A stretch of 64,000 bases of DNA from assembly GCA_947561715.1 (NCBI GenBank), contig OX387198.1:7564001-7628000 (forward strand). Direction: 5' to 3'. Below, piece by piece: positions 10,915 to 22,500 of this stretch (position 1 is the stretch's first letter; the number at the start of each line of letters is the position of its first letter). The notes under the pieces were generated by a model. That model was not told where the DNA came from. It searched no databases and worked only from the letters and a program-made list of their open reading frames with translations. A program made the translations under genes and the position numbers. This stretch comes from Ascidia mentula. Lineage: Eukaryota; Chordata; Ascidiacea; Phlebobranchia; Ascidiidae.

Positions 10915-11796
10915 CAAAATACTTTTGCGCAGGCGTTTTGTGTGGTTTCGCATTCCGCTACGTCCCCAGTAATTTTGAGCAATGTGCAACTTTTTTTTTA
11001 TTCAGGGCTTACTTATGTGCAAAACGTTTTATTTTTGATATCATACTGTGCGATGAGATGTTTAGCATTCGTTATATGTGTTTAATTGTAATCCTAAACC
11101 TTCACCAAGAAATACTTTTTTCCAACTTAGGACAAGCCGCTATTTTTCGCGTTCTGCTTACCTTATTTTTTTGCTGCATTTAAAAGTACACTGATATCAC
11201 ATTCCACTGATTTGTTGCAAACTTTCTATGGCACAGGCAAGAAGTAAAGAATTACTGCAAACACATTCATGTGCCTCAACTACCAACCTAAATTTGCAAC
11301 ACTTAAATCCAAAACATACCAGCTCAAAAAATGTAATTGACGAACCCTTTGCATGTAAAAATCACCCATTTCAGTAAATAAAATTTCTATGTTCCATACT
11401 CCGTCAGATTTGGGTACAAAGTTTTTTATACATTGCACTGTAAAGACTGTTGCAAATTTCAGTTTTAAACAAAGTTGGGTTCAGATTATAAGAACAAGAA
11501 ACCTCCTTAGCCTGTTATGTTCCCTATGTAAATACAATAAACTATAAATCTTTTAGGACAGGGCCATATGCATAGAAAAGAAAATTTTTGCACGGAACTG
11601 GGTGTGAAAAAAGGGATAAAAATAAATGTTTTTGCAGTGCGAGAAACGCAGTCTGCAAGTTCAACTTAAAACATATATGCACAAACTTTGTGCCAACAAC
11701 ATTCAATAAAATTCACATGAACACTGCACGGTGCAAAGTCGAATGTCTGCAAAACAGCATAAAACGTTCATTGCAGCACAAAACAAACAACAGGAT
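10915..11796. other. Intergenic, convergent gene ends
   Basis: This lies between the stop of the PRPP synthetase (plus) and the stop of the PPP1R15 homologue (minus), so it should hold both 3' UTRs. It is AT-rich with AATAAA near 11535 and 11706 on the plus strand. I see no coding signal. Confidence 0.5.
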
Positions 11797-13666
11797 TTAA
11801 AGGTAAAGATCTTCATAGCGTGATTTCCATACATGCTGTCGGTGGTGAGGTGAAAGACACCATCCTATTTTGTCTCGGATCCCGTTTGCTCTCGTTCGAA
11901 AGCGGTCACGATCGCGTGCATAGCATTCCCACTTGCCCTTTCTAGATTGTTTGTATGCAAAGGCCCATGCCACCATAGGATGCACTACCACTTGGTCAGA
12001 AAAGCGAACCTGTTTATAAAACTTTGAGTTAAAAAAAAGTTTGAAAACTAATAAATGTAATGACAAACAAAAAAGCAAATGTTTTTTTCTGGTTATGCTG
12101 TGTAAGGAGTTTCCAATAAAAAACAATGTATATATCTTTATATATGTATTTTACCTTGGTTGGTTGTCTTGGTTGCACTGCAGCTTTTTCATATTTCATC
12201 TTTGGTTGAATTGCAGGTGTTTTCACAACTACAGTGTCTATATTTTTTTGTGGTGTATCATAACCACATACCAACTTGGTCAAAGGCTCATGAAACCTTT
12301 CAAATAATTCCCAGATTTTGCAGGGATTCTCAACAACAAAAGTTGGGTCTGCTCTGCTGCAGTCTTCTGAAAATGAAGATGTTCTAGAGTTACCCCAGCT
12401 TTGTTCATCCCACGAAAGCTCAGCATCAGAATCAGATTCTTCATTTGAACATCCAAGGATGAAAGAAATGTGAGAGTTCGAGCATACTGGTCGTTTCACA
12501 GTGACCTCAAAAGGCAAATCACAACTATTATTTACTTCAGTGAAGACGCTATCATTTGTAAAGTCATCCGGAATCATTTCATTGCGTTGTGGTTCTCCTG
12601 TTTTTGTGTGGCTGTCCTCAGGGCATTGTTCATGTGATGGTTTTACAGGAAAATGTCTCTCTCCTGCCTTTTTAGCCCTTTTCTGTGTCCACGGCCTGCG
12701 ACTAATCGTAAGTTTATCCCAAGGTGTTAAATCTTCAGAGTCAGTATCACTAGTTGGCTGACTATGGCAACTTGCTTGGGCGTAATCATCAAAATCGGAG
12801 TCCGACGTATCCTCCGTGTCTGAGGCAGAGTCATAAACTGAAGAAGAATCAATATCTGAGCAACCACTCACAGAACAACAGTCTGAAGCTGTATCACTGT
12901 TTTCATTCGTTGATTGATGGTCTTTAGCCACTAAAGCATTATGAGATTGAACTTCATTAAAGCATTCTGTGCTCATGATCTGAATTTCACTGCAACTGGA
13001 ATCAGGAACCGGACATTTTGTTGAAGATATTCCATTAGGGCAATAGTTAAAAACCATTGTTTTACTTGTTATCTGTTGTTGAAGATAACGTTTATTGTTT
13101 TCTGTGGAAGCTTTAGGTAACAAAGGCGTTATTTTCTTAGGTTGGTTTGACATACTGTCCACAATGCCCTCAGTTTTATCGAGGTTTGTGGGCAATGAGG
13201 CAAATCTTGAGGCAGCTTTACAAACAGGTCCAGAAAGTGTGCTCCAAAATCCCCCTAACTTAACACTTTCACAGTTGTACTGCCACCGACTTGGGGGGCT
13301 CACTGAAGTTTTTTCGGAAATTTGTCCACAAACTTGAAGACAATTTTTGCTTTCCAGGCAAGATCCAATTACTTTGCCTTTGTATGGTGGATATGAAAAC
13401 CTTGGTTGGTGGTCTTGCTCTTGATTCCCAGTACTATCCAATCTTTGCAGGGGCAGGAAATTTTTGACAGTAACCGAGCTTTGTATTCCAAAATAGGATC
13501 CAATTTTGTCTTTTAGCGAACTGCTTTTAATATCCAATGGTTTCGAGCACACCCTTGACAGTGTTGTTGCGGGACTGGCAACATTAACGGTAGATACATC
13601 AGTTTTTGCTAGACTAACAGGACTAAACCAACTTAGCCACTTGGAGTTGGTGCTATCACTCGACAT
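11797..13666 (-). CDS. PPP1R15 family eIF2-alpha phosphatase regulatory subunit (GADD34/CReP-like)
   Basis: Bridges protein phosphatase 1 to phosphorylated eIF2-alpha and so reverses stress-induced translation arrest. Exons are 13666-12155 and 12009-11797, giving 574 residues. The PP1 docking motif KVRF (about 504-507) is split by the only coding intron: Lys ends exon 1 and VRF opens exon 2. The C-terminal core then follows the family pattern: hydrophobic beta stretch, GKWECYARDRDRF (vertebrates have GPWEQLARDRSRF), then a helix ending near VWKSRYEDLYL. The middle is acidic and Ser/Asp-rich. It includes a WELFERFHEPL segment that may act like the vertebrate repeats contacting eIF2-alpha. One gene in place of the vertebrate pair fits an invertebrate. 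Family assignment is firm; I do not choose between GADD34 and CReP. Confidence 0.88.
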
Positions 13667-13928
13667 TGCTCTTTTGCATAAAAGGAATTGTTTTCATGTA
13701 ACGATGGCTCGGTGGCTTCCTAAAAGCAAACCATGTCCAAGCTTGGGAGGGAGTAATTCGCAAAAAATTGTCCGAATGCTTTTCAGTGAAAATTGAAGGT
13801 TCAACCACTGTGGCTGGTAAATTCATCAAACGATAGTCAAGGAGCTTGTGGGCTAAATCGATCACCCAAGCAACAAAGATACAACAATAAAGGATTCCAA
13901 ATTTCTGTTCTTCTTTCAGTAGGCACAA
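13656..13928 (-). other. 90-codon upstream ORF overlapping the PPP1R15 start
   Basis: An ATG-initiated 90-codon frame begins at 13928. It ends with a TGA at 13658-13656, 11 nt inside the PPP1R15 ORF (ATG at 13666-13664) and in another frame. Vertebrate PPP1R15A and PPP1R15B mRNAs are known to carry upstream ORFs that limit translation until eIF2-alpha is phosphorylated, so this could do the same. Whether it all lies in the mature 5' UTR is unclear. A good donor (AAG then GTAAGAAG) at about 14062 and acceptors near 13904 and 13721 suggest an upstream exon and possible splice variants. Confidence 0.5.
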
Positions 13929-14062
13929 ATCTAAATAATAGTACTTCCGTTAACACATTGCTTGTACGCGGCTATGTTTTGTAAAAACAACTCCACAAAT
14001 CCATTTACAAACCTCAAAATGTAACTTTAATTAACACTTAAAATTGAAATATTCTTCTTACC

Positions 14063-14265
14063 TTTCGAATGCAGGTTTTCGAAATTTGTCGCTGTTTGTA
14101 CAATGTACGACATATTTTTACATAAAGTTGCTCATTGAGACTGACATACAATAGTTTAGTTTCGCTGTTGATTACGTTGGTTCTGTTGTAAAATGACCAG
14201 TCGAGCCCAGCCTTCGGCAACTTGCCACTTGCGTGGGAGCAATCACGTGATTCCTCTTTTTTCAA
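14063..14265 (-). other. Candidate upstream exon of the PPP1R15 gene
   Basis: An open minus-strand frame from ATG 14265 runs into a strong splice donor (CGAAAG then GTAAGAAG, cut at about 14063). It lies on the strand and side expected for a first exon of the PPP1R15 gene. The frame stays open into the upstream ORF if the acceptor GAAGAACAG near 13904 is used. I recognise no protein domain; it may be wholly untranslated. Confidence 0.35.
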
Positions 14266-14324
14266 TTCTTTCTTTATGACGCGACAATCAATTTGGGAAG
14301 TTGCCTCAGCTGCGCGCGCGTACT

Positions 14325-14333
14325 ATTGCATCA
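14325..14333 (-). promoter_or_regulatory. CARE-type ATF4/C-EBP element upstream of PPP1R15
   Basis: The minus strand reads TGATGCAAT, the textbook C/EBP-ATF response element. It lies about 660 nt before the PPP1R15 start codon and about 60 nt before the candidate first exon. Vertebrate GADD34 is induced through ATF4 and such elements. This is a single 9-mer, so chance is not excluded. Confidence 0.4.
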
Positions 14334-14726
14334 TCCTTTTTCTACGCTTTGTGCGTGTGGCTTGGCACGATTACACTAACGTAAGTAAACAGTTTGATAC
14401 TCGAATTAGCCTTACCGATAAGACCGTTAGGCTAAAAAAAACATTCTATTTCCCAATGCGGCAACAAATTTGAAGTGTTTTAGTTTCGTTCCGCCGTACT
14501 CTAGAACTAGACAGACCGATGTAGTCGTGTCGCGTCACGTGAATTATCTATTTTTGCTCAACACCATACGGAACTCGATATTTCTAGAAGGCTCAGACGG
14601 AAATAACTAAATCAGATGCTTTGTAAACTTCCAACTGTAGAATTGTGGACCGGTGTTTTTGGTAAACCTTACACGTTGTTTCATCACACAAGCACACAAA
14701 CCTTTCGCCTACAAAACTCAATTTAT

Positions 14727-14972
14727 TCATGAGTCATCATACTTGTGACTCGGCTTGCGAAACAGTTTCAACAACCAGACAGCACAAACCACCGAAAACT
14801 GCCATGTTTGACCGAAAAATTCGAAAACAGATGGTTGAGCCCATTTCCTCATGTGACACGATCTCACTGCATTCAGCATGTTGAATTTCCTCGTTAAATT
14901 ATCAGCACGCAGCCCGGGAAAAGAGTATGGAACAACAGTTTTGTTTCCAACTGCCGTGATCTCGTACCACAT
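14727..14972 (-). CDS. Small ORF directly abutting the CLP1 stop (81 aa)
   Basis: The ATG of this 81-codon frame follows the CLP1 stop without a gap (AAG-TGA-ATG). It encodes MWYEITAVGNKTVVPYSFPG near its start and one hydrophobic stretch near the C-terminus (FSVVCAVWLLKLF), then a short basic-acidic tail. I recognise no family. A passing resemblance of MWYEI to complex I subunit NDUFA1 (MWFEI) is not supported by the rest of the protein. Ascidian operons often have almost no intergenic space and rely on spliced-leader trans-splicing. The AG just before TGA could serve as such an acceptor. It may equally be a chance ORF in the CLP1 3' UTR. Confidence 0.4.
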   Translation of the reverse strand: MWYEITAVGNKTVVPYSFPGLRADNLTRKFNMLNAVRSCHMRKWAQPSVFEFFGQTWQFSVVCAVWLLKLFRKPSHKYDDS

Positions 14973-17610
14973 TCACTTGTGTATGTCGATAAATCGCAAG
15001 TCCATAATAAGGAAGTAATTTCTCGGCAAAGGTCTTGGAGCCGGCGAGAGAACACTGAAAACCTATCGGTACAAAGGTATCATGGAGGTTATCAACGTGC
15101 TCATCAGTGAATTATTGCTTGAAAAAAGCAAATAACTGAAACTACTGACCTGTTTCTCGGTATCAACATTGGTTACAACAACAAAGCCAGCAACGTTAGT
15201 CTCAACTAAATTTTCCTCCAAAGATTCTGCCATGCTCAAACTGAGTATATGATGAACAAGATCAATGCCCGGGGCTACTGGGACCAATTTTGTTTGTGTA
15301 TCTTCTTTCTCCATGCCTTTAGAATAAAGAAAACAAGAGCTTTTGACAATAAATGAGTTGTGAGAAGTTCCTAGCCCACATCTAGGCTATTTATGGATGT
15401 TTTTTTCACAACTTATAAGAAAAATTAGTTACCAAGAGGTAGGCAGGAGTCTGGAAGAGCAGGCGCACCAATTTTAAATATTTGGACCTCGCTAAAGCTT
15501 ATATCAAAAGCATGTGGGAAGTAAATCTTTCTGGGTCCATAAAAGTATTCTTTTGTTTTTTCTTCCCTTGCATCTCTTCTCATATCCCTCGTCCTTTCAA
15601 CAACACCTGTCAGGTATAAAGAATGAAGTTAAATGAAGTTTGTTCATGGATTCCAACAATTAATATAGCAAAACAAAAACTGTATAGTTGTTATGGTGCT
15701 GCTACAAACAGAAAATATCTCCTAATCATAGAAATAATTCATGGCTGTCAGCAGAAAAAATTAGGGGCTGGGATAAAATTTTATTTTTCTATGTGATTCC
15801 ACTTCTCCAATCTGACAAGTATGTGTTAGTGGTAGTTTTCCAGGAGATTGTTGCCTTCTCCCAGGTGCCCATGGCAATGTTTTCAGGTTTGACAGCATTA
15901 CTAGTCTTTTACCTGGTGACTTGGGTTGTAAGACAATGTTTACAAAATCAGGAAGGTCTCTTTTCAAGTCATTGTACAAGCGCTCACTGTCCAGAACAAG
16001 AACAACATCTGCTTCAAACGATTGTGCAGTATGTAGAATACATTGGTAGCCTTGACCCTTGACCCAACCACAGGTGTTAATGACACATCCACTGTATTTC
16101 ACTTGTCTGTAACATATTTATTTCCGATAAAAAATATTTGTATGACAGAAAAATAGTACAACCTAGTATGGCAAAAAAAAACGATCTAACCTTGTGTAAC
16201 TGATTTTAGTGGGATATGTGCTGACCTGTTAAAATCACACTTGGCATTGAATACATCAGCCAGTCTGGAAATCAAAACTTCATAAAGTTTAATGTTGCCG
16301 TTTGGTGAAGTGTGGCCGAAATGATAAACAACAGGAACCTGCAAATGCACAATAAAGTGTCTTTGCAAAGATCTGAAGCAGAACTAGCAATCCAAACAGA
16401 AAGAATATAAAGTTCAACATGTATCATGTATCACATAAGATTGATACAACCTATATTTGATTCATAAAACTCATCTAGTGATTCCCCCAATTGAAAAGCC
16501 CTGATTTTATAGACACTGCAGTCACTGACCTTCAAATCAAAGCCATCCACTGGGTCTGCAGGTCTCTCCACTGTTAATGCACCCACAGTACCTGGAATTG
16601 AAACCCCACCCTGCCCCACATCCAAGTCAATGAGCGTAGGCTTTCGGCCAAGACGCACAGCATAATTGACCAGCAACCTTGTAAGACAATATTTAATGTC
16701 ATAGTGTCAGGCAATATGGCAATTTGTTACAGAAAAGCACCTATTAGCCTTATTTTCTATAAGATGCACACACAAACTGTATGGATATATTTCTTAAGTG
16801 AAATACTGGCAGGTGAAATTAATGTAATATTTTATATTTGTCTGGCAAAAAAAAACAAGCTAACCCTACCTTCCCAAAGTACTTTTGCCAACGTCCTGTG
16901 GTCCACATACCAAAATTCGAGGCCCACGAGTATCTTTCTGTTCTGCACTTTTTCTCATTTGCTCAATAGCACATTGAGTGTTGAGATAAATTACCATCGG
17001 AGTATCCTACAGTCAAATGTTTTAATTACATAATAAATTGTCTAATAAATGTACAGGTTTGATTTTTGTCCTAAATATTTTCACTTGTTTTGTGCAAAAT
17101 ATATATATTCTCACAGATAGATGTCTTGGATGATTGTGCAATAACCCAATAAGCCAATCTTAGCAATCATTTTTTACAAGTAGTGCTACAAATCCAAGAC
17201 CAAACAAAGTGGACAGTGGGAATCTATATTTCTAATAAACAGGAGAAACTGTAAAGTAGTAACACGCAAATACCTTTGAAACATAGGCTGCTTCAACTTT
17301 CCCGGTAAGTCTGAGGGAACATCCAAACCATGTAAATACTGCAATCTTGGCTCCAGATTCAAAAATGTATGACCTGAGGGTGAAAACCACAGCAGTGAAT
17401 TTTCGTAATTTGCAAATAATCACATACCAACCTGGATCGTACTAGTTCTGTTCCAAATACTTCAGCACTGCCATCAATTAGATCGAGTTTAACTCGAGCA
17501 TGTGTTTCGACTTCAAACCTTAGTTCATTATCCCGTTCCAATTTGTAATCAGATGTTTGAGTGAGATCAATACCTTTATCCTCCGGTTTAACAGTGGAAG
17601 TGGTCGCCAT
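14973..17610 (-). CDS. CLP1: Polyribonucleotide 5'-hydroxyl-kinase CLP1
   Basis: RNA 5'-kinase and subunit of the tRNA splicing endonuclease complex and of cleavage factor II in mRNA 3' processing; nuclear. Nine exons: 17610-17432, 17373-17274, 17006-16870, 16677-16530, 16338-16226, 16106-15913, 15606-15433, 15316-15150, 15062-14973. All have GT-AG borders and consistent phases, giving 433 residues (human 425). The order is an N-terminal beta domain (from [12 protein letters not shown]), the Walker A loop GPQDVGKST at about 128-136, the [16 protein letters not shown] segment, [12 protein letters not shown], and a C-terminal domain ending near [15 protein letters not shown]. It lies 280 nt downstream of SNRPD2 on the same strand, and the next ORF follows its stop immediately, so a shared transcript is possible. 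Confidence 0.95.
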
Positions 17611-17890
17611 TGTTTAGCGAGTCGGTTAATTGAAATTATCATACACTTCTACAAGGCAAAAAACATTATTTTACAAACAATGCACATTGCGAGTTGTTGA
17701 CAACAAACTGCCACAAAGCATTGCAAAAACACATTTTTGAAAATGTAGCATTACATAATTGGGAAAACCACAGCTTGCTTCGTGACACAAAACATAACAT
17801 GTAGTGAGAAAACCAACATGCAAGTGTAAAAATCGTTTATTTTTGGATTGCAAGATTTTATGTAGCCACAGCCAGCAGTTTTCTTTTCAG

Positions 17891-18250
17891 TTATTTCTCA
17901 GTAGAAGCAAGTGGATTTTTAAGCACAATGATCACAGAGTCACCACGCAAAAACATTTTGCTAATGAATCGATCTCGATTGACTGGTTGCTGTTTCTTCT
18001 TGCCCTTTCCACTCTTGGGTGTTTCAGTCCACATCTCTTTTACATTTTCAAGCACCATGTTACAATGGCGGTCAAATGCTTTCACTCTGGCCAACAGCTT
18101 TCGGTTGTTTCGGCAATTGATCAATATTTGAGTATTGTTTTTTACTGAATCGGTCAGAACTGACAAGGGACCAGTTTGGAATTCCTCCTTTTCCAACTGT
18201 TCCAGTTCTTCTGAAGTAAGTTCGCTTTTTGGTTTGCTTTGCAATGACAT
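17891..18250 (-). CDS. SNRPD2: Small nuclear ribonucleoprotein Sm D2
   Basis: Core Sm protein of the spliceosomal U1, U2, U4 and U5 snRNPs. It forms the seven-membered ring around the snRNA Sm site. A single uninterrupted exon of 119 codons starts [20 protein letters not shown], as vertebrate Sm D2 does. The Sm1 segment contains [29 protein letters not shown], here written in parts: [15 protein letters not shown] and [14 protein letters not shown]. It is followed by [17 protein letters not shown] and the Sm2 segment [17 protein letters not shown]. The length is that of the family. Upstream of CLP1 on the same strand. Confidence 0.97.
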   Translation of the reverse strand: MSLQSKPKSELTSEELEQLEKEEFQTGPLSVLTDSVKNNTQILINCRNNRKLLARVKAFDRHCNMVLENVKEMWTETPKSGKGKKKQQPVNRDRFISKMFLRGDSVIIVLKNPLASTEK

Positions 18251-18689
18251 GATGAACTATTTTTGATAGTTTAAAAATTGTGTAAATTGGAATATATATT
18301 CCTAGTCACAATAAAACAAGCAAAATATGTTAAAATAAATTGGTAACTTACGTAGTAGAGTCGAAATGGTTTGTTATTTTTTTTGTTATTCTTGCTTAAT
18401 ATGGCTATACTAACAATTCAAGTTCCACTTCTTGCACATATACGTTTACAAAGCGAACATGCGCGCCGGCATTTATGTGACCACTTGGTGGCAAAATTAA
18501 GTGAAATGAATTTAATGGTTTCAAATATTTTGCAGTCGAAAGAACTTTATAAATAAAAACTAATATAAAATAGCAACCTATAAATTTTTCCATTTTTGTC
18601 AAAACGTTTATGTGCAAATATTACGTCATAAGCAGGCAACTTCTAAATTTTAAAGCCAAATACTGTACCTAGATTGCTAAGGTATTTTC

Positions 18690-18990
18690 GGCACTTCGGC
18701 CCGCCTCACATCTCCCACCACATTCATGTGCGATCGGCCAACAACAAGAAACGTCCTGTGAACCGACTTGGCATTTCGGTTGTGATGGGTTTTGCTTTGA
18801 CCATCACGGCCAGGTGGCTATCCCACATGTGATACGACCGGTTGCAACCCCTCGCCTCCAAGTGCAATTGGCTGCGATCCGACGGCAGAGGGTAATTCTC
18901 CGTGAGATAATCACCTTTACATGGCCCAACATTGGCACCTGACTTGATTACCTTAAGGGTTTTTCTCCATACCATTTTAATAACAATGAC
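18690..18990 (-). repeat. SINE-like interspersed repeat
   Basis: A GC-richer block of about 270 bp stands out in AT-rich surroundings. It contains an accidental ORF (19026-18724). The text, read on the minus strand (AACCCTTAAGGTAATCAAGT, later GGGTTGCAACCGGTCG), has the look of a dispersed repeat with pol III-like internal sequence rather than of a gene. I could not compare copies, so the family is unassigned. Confidence 0.4.
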
Positions 18991-19587
18991 AACAGATGAA
19001 GTCACAAATAACATCGGTGAAGACAAATAATTTGTAGGCTACAACGTTGTGAAATATGTACAAAGACAGATCCGCACTGAAAAGCACATCATTTTTGCTG
19101 TATCATTGTACACAGGCATAATATTAAATAGCAAACTTACTTTTGAAAAAGTATCGTCACAGGCAAAACCCTGATAAATGTGATAATAACGTTTAGACAA
19201 AATCGACATTGAGAAGCTATTGGTCGAATGTCAAATAACATTATTTTACTGTTTTTTTGTGCACCCGAAGCACATATTGTTATTAAACACAAAACAAAAC
19301 ATACAATAGGCAGAAAAACGTTTTATTCTTATTTTTGCATATTTTGTAGGAATGCTTTTTAGATTCGAAAGTTGATTGGTTTTGCAATATCTAACTAACA
19401 AGACCCTGCGCAAAGGTAACAATCCCGACAGCGCTCGACATATACAAATATATATCCACTCCAGTCATTTGAGCCAAAACCGTTCAAATGTTTTTTTGAC
19501 ACTACAGTCTGCAAGCAACGCTCAAAATGTGTTGCGTTATCAAGTTTTCAGGATGCAGCGCTCAAAAGGTTATACTGGCTCCAGTTG
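18991..19587. other. Intergenic with likely 3' UTR of the downstream adhesion GPCR
   Basis: Immediately 3' of the adhesion GPCR stop at 19588. A minus-strand AATAAA at 19327-19322, about 260 nt past the stop, is a plausible poly(A) signal. I see nothing else. Confidence 0.45.
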
Positions 19588-22500
19588 TCAGTATCGTGGT
19601 AGTTCAACAAATTTTCCCTGCGTCGATTGATGTATTCCGAAGATACGGTCTGTATCCGCTGTCTTGCTGTTTTTCTGCAGCGTGGAATCCTTCTTGATGC
19701 TGGAGTGACTTTTCGATTCAGAAAAGTTTTGTTGCGAAGTCGCGCGAACCTGGTGCCACTTGCTCTTCATGGCATTGCGCACTTCCCGTCCCAAAATGCA
19801 ATAGATAACGAAGACCATGACTCCTTGTAGGCCGTTGACGATGCTATTCAGGTACATGAAGGTCACTGATGCCTCATAGTTGTTTACTCCTAAAAATTTT
19901 CATTTTTTCGAGTGCAATCATATATGCGCCAATTATAATTGGCCTTTTAGCGTATATAGGCGATACGCTTTCCAGACAGGTTAATAAGTTGTATGCTATA
20001 ATTGCCCAGTCAAGTTAATTAATTGACCATCTAAGTGTTGTTGTATATGTTTTGTTAGAATTCGACTGTATTCAGTATGTTTACCTGCTAGTACCCCAAA
20101 TAACCAAGGAAGACCCAACGTAGGGATAAGGAAGGCCACGGCCTTAATGGAGGCCAACAAGTGGTTCATATCCAAAACAGGCTGCTTAGTTCCCGCCGAG
20201 CTGTTGCTGCGTTGGTGAACGGGCTTAAAGTTTTCCGAGCGCTGACTCATCTTGTAAACGAAACAACCCATTTTGCTGATAATCACCGCGTTGGCAAAAA
20301 GTACCAGCATCACGGGCACCAAAACTGCCCCAATCAGGGCGCCGCTTTCTCTACTCAACCAGCACTGGGTGTACTTCGGGATGTTGCGATTCGCGCCAAC
20401 GTTTGATTGATAGAGCGGGTTTTGCTGCATGTAGGAGTCGGTCAAAAATCCTGCCACGGCGGCTATGAACACCACAACAGCGGGGATTCCCCAGCCGACT
20501 GCGTATCGAACAATTTTGGCTTTTGTTGTCACTCTGCTGTCCATCGCGCCGCCGATCGTTTTGCGAGCCAATATAGCGCCCTCCAGCAGCATCCACGCAG
20601 CTGGAAAATAGAAATTTAGCCTTGTTTAACCCTTTAAGCCCCGCAATCACTTTTTAAAAATTAAAAATTTTTGAAAAAAAATTTTGCGTAAGTTCAGGTA
20701 CCTATAACTTTATTTCTACAAACGCTAGACTAAAAATTTCAACACAAAAATGATAGGAAAATTCATACTCTACACAATCATCACTTTTCCAGTTCAATAA
20801 CTCCATGTTTTCGTGTAGTTATAGCTAAAAATACAACCACCCCTACTAAAACAGCTTTCAAGCCATAGTACCCTTTATAAAAACGTCCATAACTCCCGAA
20901 ATTGTGCGAATTTTAAAATAATTCGACTGTTGCCTGAATCCATGTGAACAGCAAGACGCAATGAAGCGAAAAAAACGGATCGCTACATTTGAAATTTTTG
21001 AGCGACGGTACTGTCTAGTAAACTGAAATTTTAGAGAGTTATTTTGGTATAAGTTACATATATATTGTTAGTTGTTGCTTGTAAAAAGGCTTGTAAGCTT
21101 TGTTACACAGCTCAGACGTTTGCTAACTGATAGCAGATAAATTTGACAGCACTTCTAAAAAAAAAATTTTTGTTTGTTTCTTTATGTGTTCAACTGGTAG
21201 TGTATGTCAGCAAGTTGGTGAAAAAAAGGCATAACATCAATATATATTGATAATTAAATAGACAAGCCTTCTGTCAGTGCATATAAAGCTTTTCCATGAA
21301 ATAATAGAGACAATGTATAAAAAAGACAAGGAAAAAATCAGTTGTATGAAATTGAAGCTACCCCATTTACTGGATGACGCCCACAGCCACGCCCACAACT
21401 GTTTGATTCTTGAACAAATTGCATGAATATATGAATTGCATATTTGTATGAATTCCATATATATATGATGCTTTGATACCAAATTATGCACCAGGGATGT
21501 TGCAGAGGTAACTGTAACATCACCAAATCACCATCATTGAACTTTTTGTGGATATGTTTTGAATATACCCTTCGAAAACCATTGGTTATTGTTATGCAGA
21601 GGAAAGAATTACTCAATGTTGGTTTATGTATTTGGCTATGCTTTAGAGATTATCACATTAGTCAATAATGTTTGGTTTCAATTGTGTTCAACGTAAATAC
21701 AAAGCAAAACAAATTGTTATCTCCATATTTGCATGTAAATATATAGTCATTGTGATGTCATAGGATACTAAAAAACACACCATTAGAAAGGTGAGACCTT
21801 CCTCTACAATTCTTATGCAGATCATTACCAGGTACAACTTACAGATAAAAAGTTATTAGGCAAGGTATGCAATGATACCAAAAATTTTTTGGCTAATTTT
21901 TCCATACATCTGGATTTGCATGTAAATATATAGTCATTGTGACGTCATACAGCGAAAAAAAAATACACCATCGGAAAGGTCAGACCTTCCTCCACAATTC
22001 TTACGAAGATCATTTCTAGTTACAACGTACAGATAATAAGTTATTAGACAAAGTATGCAGTGACATCACTAAAAATTTTCTGCTTATTTTTCCAAAAATT
22101 TGGTTTCAAACAATGACAATTTACCAAAAAAGTTCAAATACAAAGGTACCACTTTGTTATGTTTATGTGAAACTACAGCCCTTGCGCCTTCCGTTGGTAA
22201 AAACCTCAAGTCGTTACGCGCACTACAGCGTGAGATATGCCCGAAAGAAAAAAGGCGCTCTGCTGTCTGGCCAAAGCCAATACATTGGCTTGGTGGGGCT
22301 TAAAGGGTTAAAAGCAATTAAATTTATTATCGTCGTTTGTAGTCATGGTTACACACATCAATAGGTAAAAAGAAGTTGTCAAGCAGGCAACAAAAAAACA
22401 TCAGCCACAATGGTGCCATGTAGAGTGTGGTCAAAACGAACAAAATATCCAGAAAAACCTTACAGCGAAGCGTCCATAAATATATTGTCATTTGCTTGTT

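Noticed and set aside
14727-14972. NDUFA1 (MWFE subunit) identity for the ORF after CLP1
   Set aside because: Only the first five residues agree. The hydrophobic helix expected right after them is missing.
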